DNA from: an uncultured Phascolarctobacterium sp.
GTDB lineage: Bacteria > Bacillota > Negativicutes > Acidaminococcales > Acidaminococcaceae
Direction: 5' to 3'
DNA length: 8,605 bases
Assembly (NCBI GenBank): GCA_946002345.1
Contig: CAMFZA010000062.1
Coordinates: forward strand, 1 to 8,605
The position numbers and the translations under genes were made by a program. Of this stretch, positions 5,415 through 8,605 are shown in pieces; the first letter of the stretch is position 1, and every line of letters begins with the position of its first letter. The notes below the pieces were generated by a model that searched no databases, had not been told where the DNA came from, and was given only the letters and a program-made list of their open reading frames with translations.

Positions 5415-6158
5415 TTACATTACCATACCACCGTCGACATGTAAAGTCTGTCCGGTTATATATTTGGCGTCGTCGCTCACGAGGAAGACAACAGCCTTGG
5501 CAATATCTTCAGGATCTCCCAACTTATGTAAGGGAATCGTATTTAGCATGCCTTCAACCACCTTCTCGGAAAGAACAGCGGTCATATCAGTTTGGATAAA
5601 GCCAGGAGCAATGGCGTTTACGGTGATGCCGCGAGCAGCGACCTCCTTAGCCACAGCCTTGGTGAAGCCCAAAACGCCTGCCTTAGCAGCAGCATAGTTA
5701 GCTTGACCAGCATTGCCCATCAGGCCAACAACGGAGCTGATGCTCACAATGCGACCAGCCTTTTGCTTCATCATGTATTTTACAGCTGCCTTAGTGCAGT
5801 TGAATACACCCTTCAGGTTAGTAGTGAGAACTGCATCCCAATCCTCTTCCTTCATGCGCATCAACAGGCCGTCACGGGTGATACCGGCGTTATTAACCAA
5901 AATATCAATGCGACCAAATTCCTTCACCGCAGCGTCCAGCATAGCGGTAGCAGCCTCATTAGAGGAAATATCAGCCTGCAACACCAGAGCCTTACGGCCC
6001 ATGGCTTCGATTTCAGCAGCAACAGCCTTCGCAGCAGCTTCACTGCCAGCGTAGTTAACGACTACATCCGCACCTTCAGCAGCCAGAGCCAGCGCGATAG
6101 CACGGCCAATGCCACGAGATGCGCCAGTTACTAGAGCTTTCTTACCTTCAAGTTTCAT
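5415..6158 (-). CDS. fabG: 3-oxoacyl-ACP reductase
   Basis: FabG reduces 3-oxoacyl-ACP to (R)-3-hydroxyacyl-ACP with NADPH, the first reduction of each elongation round. The product has 247 residues and is a classical short-chain dehydrogenase. The nucleotide-binding TGASRGIG is at 11-18, NNAG at 89-92, and the catalytic residues are Asn114, Ser142 (SISSVVG), Tyr155 and Lys159 (NYAAAKAG). PGFIQTDM is at 185-192, and the C-terminal HVDGGMVM end is typical of FabG. The ATG is preceded by an AAAGGATAAAGG region serving as ribosome binding site. Tandem TAA stops end the gene. It lies between fabD and acpP, as in many bacterial fab operons. The unusually structured 130-base gap before it may affect its expression. 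Confidence 0.98.
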   Translation of the reverse strand: MKLEGKKALVTGASRGIGRAIALALAAEGADVVVNYAGSEAAAKAVAAEIEAMGRKALVLQADISSNEAATAMLDAAVKEFGRIDILVNNAGITRDGLLMRMKEEDWDAVLTTNLKGVFNCTKAAVKYMMKQKAGRIVSISSVVGLMGNAGQANYAAAKAGVLGFTKAVAKEVAARGITVNAIAPGFIQTDMTAVLSEKVVEGMLNTIPLHKLGDPEDIAKAVVFLVSDDAKYITGQTLHVDGGMVM

Positions 6159-6182
6159 AAACCTTTATCCTTTCTCATTTCA

Positions 6183-6283
6183 ACAATGCTTAGAGTGCGT
6201 CAGATGCGAGCAAAGGCGACGATGGCGTATAAATAATACTCCTAGAAGCCTTTGTGAAGCAGATGGCGTGCTATAAGCATTGT
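6183..6283. repeat. 101-base nested inverted-repeat element between fabD and fabG
   Basis: Exact 10-base inverted repeats ACAATGCTTA (6183-6192) and TAAGCATTGT (6274-6283) bound the element. Inside are exact 7-base arms CAAAGGC (6211-6217) and GCCTTTG (6248-6254), and a central GTAT-N5-ATAC (6227-6239). An 8-base word GATGGCGT occurs twice (6221-6228 and 6262-6269). No start or coding frame is evident. It begins only 6 bases after the fabD stop codon and ends about 25 bases before fabG. It could be a miniature inverted-repeat or palindromic repeat, or a structured RNA leader for fabG. Only one copy is visible, so the choice cannot be made here. Confidence 0.5.
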
Positions 6284-6288
6284 AATTT

Positions 6289-7230
6289 TTACGCTTTCAA
6301 TGCAGCCAAAGTCTTTTCCAAGCTTGCAGGATCTTCCACATTCAGAGCGGTCATGCCCTTAGCAATCTTCTTGGTGAAGCCGGTGAGTACCTTGCCGGGG
6401 CCAACCTCAACAAAGGTATCCACGCCATTAGCAACCATATTGCGTACGGAGGTTTCCCACAGAACCGGGCTAGCAGCTTGCTTAATCAAGAGCTTCTTGA
6501 TTTCAGCGCCACTTACAACCTCTTGAGCAGTTACGTTAGCTACAACGGGAATCACGATATCCTTGATTTCCATGGGAGCCAGAACCTCTGCCAGACGATC
6601 AGCAGCGGGTTGCATCAGGGTGCTGTGGAAGGGTGCGCTTACGGGCAGCAGTACAGCACGCTTTGCGCCAGCAGCCTTAAGAGCCTCAATAGCCTTGTTG
6701 ACAGGGTCAACAGCACCGGCGATAACAACTTGACCAGGGCAGTTGAAGTTTACAGCCTGTACAGCCGCGCCCATTTCAGCTTCAACAGCCTTGCAGACTT
6801 CTATGATTTTGTCGCTGTCCAAGCCCAAAACAGCAGCCATGGAGCCTTCACCCACGGGCACAGCCTCTTGCATGAACTGACCACGCTTGTGCACTGCCAC
6901 TACTGCGTCAGCGAACTTCATAGCACCCACATTTACCAGAGCGGAATATTCGCCTAGGCTATGGCCGGCAGCTACAGCGCAGCTAATACCATGCTCCTTC
7001 AGCACAGCGCCACAAGCGGTGCTGGCGGTAAGAATAGCAGGCTGGGTGTTGGCAGTCAGCTGCAAATCAGAAGCAGGGCCCTCGAAGCACATCTTGCTAA
7101 TGGAATAGCCAAGAGCCTCATCAGCCTCTGCAAAAATCTCTCTAACCACAGGGTATTCATCATAGAATGCCTTGCACATACCCACAGTTTGGGAACCTTG
7201 TCCCGGAAAAACGAAAGCAATCTTGCTCAT
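6289..7230 (-). CDS. fabD: Malonyl-CoA:ACP transacylase
   Basis: FabD moves malonyl groups from malonyl-CoA to holo-ACP, supplying the extender for FabH and FabF. The product has 313 residues, a normal length. It has the oxyanion-hole motif PGQGSQ (9-14), nucleophile Ser91 in GHSLGE (89-94), the carboxylate-binding Arg116 in HKRGQFMQEA (114-123), catalytic His202 in SAPFHSTLM (198-206), and NFNCPGQVVIAG (161-172). The C-terminal VEVGPGKVLTG block is also typical. The ATG is preceded by AGAGAGG about eight bases away. The 90 bases before it hold a possible internal promoter and a palindrome, so fabD and later genes may also be expressed apart from plsX-fabH. Confidence 0.98.
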   Translation of the reverse strand: MSKIAFVFPGQGSQTVGMCKAFYDEYPVVREIFAEADEALGYSISKMCFEGPASDLQLTANTQPAILTASTACGAVLKEHGISCAVAAGHSLGEYSALVNVGAMKFADAVVAVHKRGQFMQEAVPVGEGSMAAVLGLDSDKIIEVCKAVEAEMGAAVQAVNFNCPGQVVIAGAVDPVNKAIEALKAAGAKRAVLLPVSAPFHSTLMQPAADRLAEVLAPMEIKDIVIPVVANVTAQEVVSGAEIKKLLIKQAASPVLWETSVRNMVANGVDTFVEVGPGKVLTGFTKKIAKGMTALNVEDPASLEKTLAALKA

Positions 7231-7250
7231 GGGAAAAACCTCTCTTTCTA

Positions 7251-7279
7251 ATTATACTCGCTAATTACAAAACGTTCTA
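7251..7279 (-). promoter_or_regulatory. Possible internal promoter before fabD
   Basis: The minus strand has a perfect -10 TATAAT (7251-7256), with a poor -35 TAGAAC (7274-7279, three of six) 17 bases upstream. The predicted start near 7244 leaves a leader of only about 14 bases, which just includes the ribosome binding site. The weak -35 and short leader make this tentative. Confidence 0.4.
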
Positions 7280-7285
7280 TAGTCT

Positions 7286-7311
7286 GGTGAAATATTTATG
7301 CAATATTTACC
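7286..7311. promoter_or_regulatory. AT-rich palindrome upstream of fabD, possible operator
   Basis: Perfect 7-base arms AAATATT (7290-7296) and AATATTT (7302-7308) flank a 5-base spacer. GGT (7286-7288) and ACC (7309-7311) extend the symmetry with one bulged base. It lies between the fabH stop and the candidate -10 before fabD, just upstream of the weak -35, where an operator or activator site could sit. It does not match the FapR or FabT site patterns I remember. AT-rich palindromes can arise by chance. Confidence 0.35.
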
Positions 7312-7320
7312 GAAAAAAGC

Positions 7321-8310
7321 TTATTTACTCCACTTCAGCACAATAGCAGCCCAGGTCAAGCCTGCACCAAAGCCATCCAAAATGATGTTATCACCCTTTT
7401 TCAGCTTGCCTGCAGCCTGTGCCTCGCACAAAGCGATAGGAATGGAGGCAGCGGAGGTGTTGGCATATTTATCCACATTCACCCATACCTTCTCCATAGG
7501 CAGCTTCAGACGCTTAGCAGCGCTGGTGATAATGCGCAGATTAGCCTGATGGGGGAAGAGCATATCCAACTCTTCCGGCTTCATGCCTGCATTTGCCAAG
7601 GCCTTTTTAGCAGTTTTGCCCATGATTTGAATAGCAAACTTAAAGACCTCGGTACCATTCATATGAATAGTGTGCTCGTTATTAGCCACGGTTTCGGGGC
7701 TGGCCGGCTTGCGGCTACCGCCTGGCGGCGGATTCAGATGTACGCCGCCGTTGCCGTCGGCGCCCATATCGATGCCCAGCACGCCGTAGCCCTCTTCAAC
7801 CTCGCCTACTACTGCTGCACCGGCGCCATCGCCGAAGAGCACGCAGGTATTTCTATCCTTCCAGTTCATAATGCGGGACAGAGTCTCCGCACCGATAATC
7901 AAAATCTTGTTATACAGGCCGGTCTTCACCATTTGGCTGGCTACTGCCAAGCTATACGCGAAACCGCTGCAACCTGCTGCCAAATCGAAGGCCGCTGCAT
8001 TTTTAGCACCTAAGCGAGCTTGTACTAAACATGCAGTGGAAGGGAAAATGTGGTCGCTGGAAGCAGTGCCCACAATCACCAAATCAATTTCCTCCGGGGA
8101 TACCTTGGCATCCTCCAAAGCCTTGACAGCCGCATTGTAAGCCAAATCGCTGGTTGCTTCCTCAGGAGCGGCAATATGTCTTTGCTTGATACCGGTGCGC
8201 TCAGTAATCCATTCGTCACTGGTATCAACCATCTTTTCTAAATCAAAATTAGTCAGAGTTTTTTCAGGAACATAATGTCCCACACCTAAAATGCCAACTG
8301 CTCTTGTCAT
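7321..8310 (-). CDS. fabH: 3-oxoacyl-ACP synthase III (KAS III)
   Basis: FabH starts fatty acid synthesis by condensing an acyl-CoA primer with malonyl-ACP. Straight or branched primer preference cannot be read from the sequence alone. The product has 329 residues. The nucleophile Cys114 lies in [13 protein letters not shown] (109-121). His254 (FPHQAN, 252-257) and Asn284 ([10 protein letters not shown], 282-291) complete the Cys-His-Asn triad of initiating synthases. [14 protein letters not shown] (28-41), [12 protein letters not shown] (156-167) and the C-terminal [11 protein letters not shown] (312-322) are family hallmarks. The ATG overlaps the plsX stop as ATGA, so translation is probably coupled. 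A GAGGA site lies about nine bases before the start. Confidence 0.98.
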   Translation of the reverse strand: MTRAVGILGVGHYVPEKTLTNFDLEKMVDTSDEWITERTGIKQRHIAAPEEATSDLAYNAAVKALEDAKVSPEEIDLVIVGTASSDHIFPSTACLVQARLGAKNAAAFDLAAGCSGFAYSLAVASQMVKTGLYNKILIIGAETLSRIMNWKDRNTCVLFGDGAGAAVVGEVEEGYGVLGIDMGADGNGGVHLNPPPGGSRKPASPETVANNEHTIHMNGTEVFKFAIQIMGKTAKKALANAGMKPEELDMLFPHQANLRIITSAAKRLKLPMEKVWVNVDKYANTSAASIPIALCEAQAAGKLKKGDNIILDGFGAGLTWAAIVLKWSK

Positions 8311-8605
8311 TTATCTATTTCCTCATTTCTTTTGGATTCAGCAATGCGCTGGGCAATAATGCTAACTACGTCCTGCTCGGCAAAATCCATGGCCACACGA
8401 ATTGCATTGGTAATAGCCTTAGCCTTGGAGCTGCCATGGCAGATAATGAAGGGGGCGCGAATGCCTAAAAGTAAAGCACCACCGTATTCCGCCGGGTCCA
8501 AGCGCTTTTTGAGGCTCTTCAGTGCCGGTTTGATTAAAAGGCCACCGATCTTAGCTAAAACACCACCGTTCATAATGGCTTGCTTTACTAAGGTCATAAT
8601 AGCAT
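8307..8605 (-). CDS. plsX: PlsX phosphate acyltransferase, C-terminal part (5' end outside window)
   Basis: The last 98 codons or so are present, and the frame stays open through the right edge, so the gene is cut by the window and not truncated. The C-terminus carries the PlsX pattern: a Leu/Lys-rich [23 protein letters not shown] stretch shown here only in part (landmarks LDPAEYGG at about 8482-8505), then ICHGSS (about 8436-8453) and NAIRVAMDF (about 8391-8417). Family knowledge: PlsX is a peripheral membrane enzyme that makes acyl phosphate from acyl-ACP for PlsY, linking fatty acid synthesis to phosphatidate. The gene overlaps fabH by four bases (ATGA), and the plsX-fabH-fabD-fabG order is standard in Firmicutes. 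Any regulator such as fapR would lie beyond the right edge. Confidence 0.96.
   Translation of the reverse strand, partial: AIMTLVKQAIMNGGVLAKIGGLLIKPALKSLKKRLDPAEYGGALLLGIRAPFIICHGSSKAKAITNAIRVAMDFAEQDVVSIIAQRIAESKRNEEIDK

Noticed and set aside
5592..6134. A 180-codon plus-strand frame opposite fabG, and similar frames opposite fabD and fabH
   Set aside because: All are antisense to well-supported genes and show no family motifs or translation signals.
7270..7305. Alternative promoter TTGCAT...TATAGA before fabD
   Set aside because: The -35 matches only three bases with a 16-base spacer, and it is poorer than the TATAAT box nearer the gene.

Overview
Every gene in this window lies on the minus strand. 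The main content is a type II fatty acid synthesis operon, transcribed from right to left: plsX (3' part only), fabH, fabD, fabG, acpP, an FMN-dependent fabK/nitronate-monooxygenase-like reductase, fabF and rnc. Downstream are a free-standing cyclase-family gene, then rapZ, and the first 37 codons of a yvcK-type gene. The plsX-fab-acpP-fabF-rnc order and the rapZ-yvcK pair are typical of Firmicutes. Moderate base composition, AAGGAGG-type ribosome binding sites, TATAAT promoters and a YvcK with an N-terminal membrane segment suggest an anaerobe near the Negativicutes or Clostridia. I lean towards Negativicutes (for example Acidaminococcaceae), but this is inference.

Layout from right to left (5' to 3' on the minus strand). 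plsX and fabH overlap by ATGA (8307-8310). A 90-base gap before fabD holds a TATAAT box and an AT-rich palindrome. A 130-base gap between fabD and fabG holds a 101-base element bounded by exact 10-base inverted repeats. acpP has a near-perfect ribosome binding site and is followed by a GC-rich hairpin. The reductase and fabF both start at TTG. rnc follows fabF closely, and the operon appears to end at a hairpin-plus-T-tract terminator at 1994-2035. The cyclase gene has its own candidate promoter and terminator, so it looks monocistronic. The rapZ promoter overlaps the tail of that terminator.

How the genes work together: PlsX makes acyl phosphate for phospholipid synthesis. FabD loads malonate onto ACP, FabH starts chains, FabF extends them and FabG reduces the 3-keto group. 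The dehydratase (fabZ) is not in the window. The only candidate enoyl-ACP reductase here is the FMN enzyme, which resembles the nitronate-monooxygenase branch more than classical FabK. RNase III is probably co-transcribed as the last gene.

Most of the window is core metabolism, and I see no defence system, mobile-element gene, CRISPR array or RNA gene. The points most worth checking are the identity of the reductase, the inter-fabD/fabG element, and the altered metal-ligand set of the cyclase-family protein.
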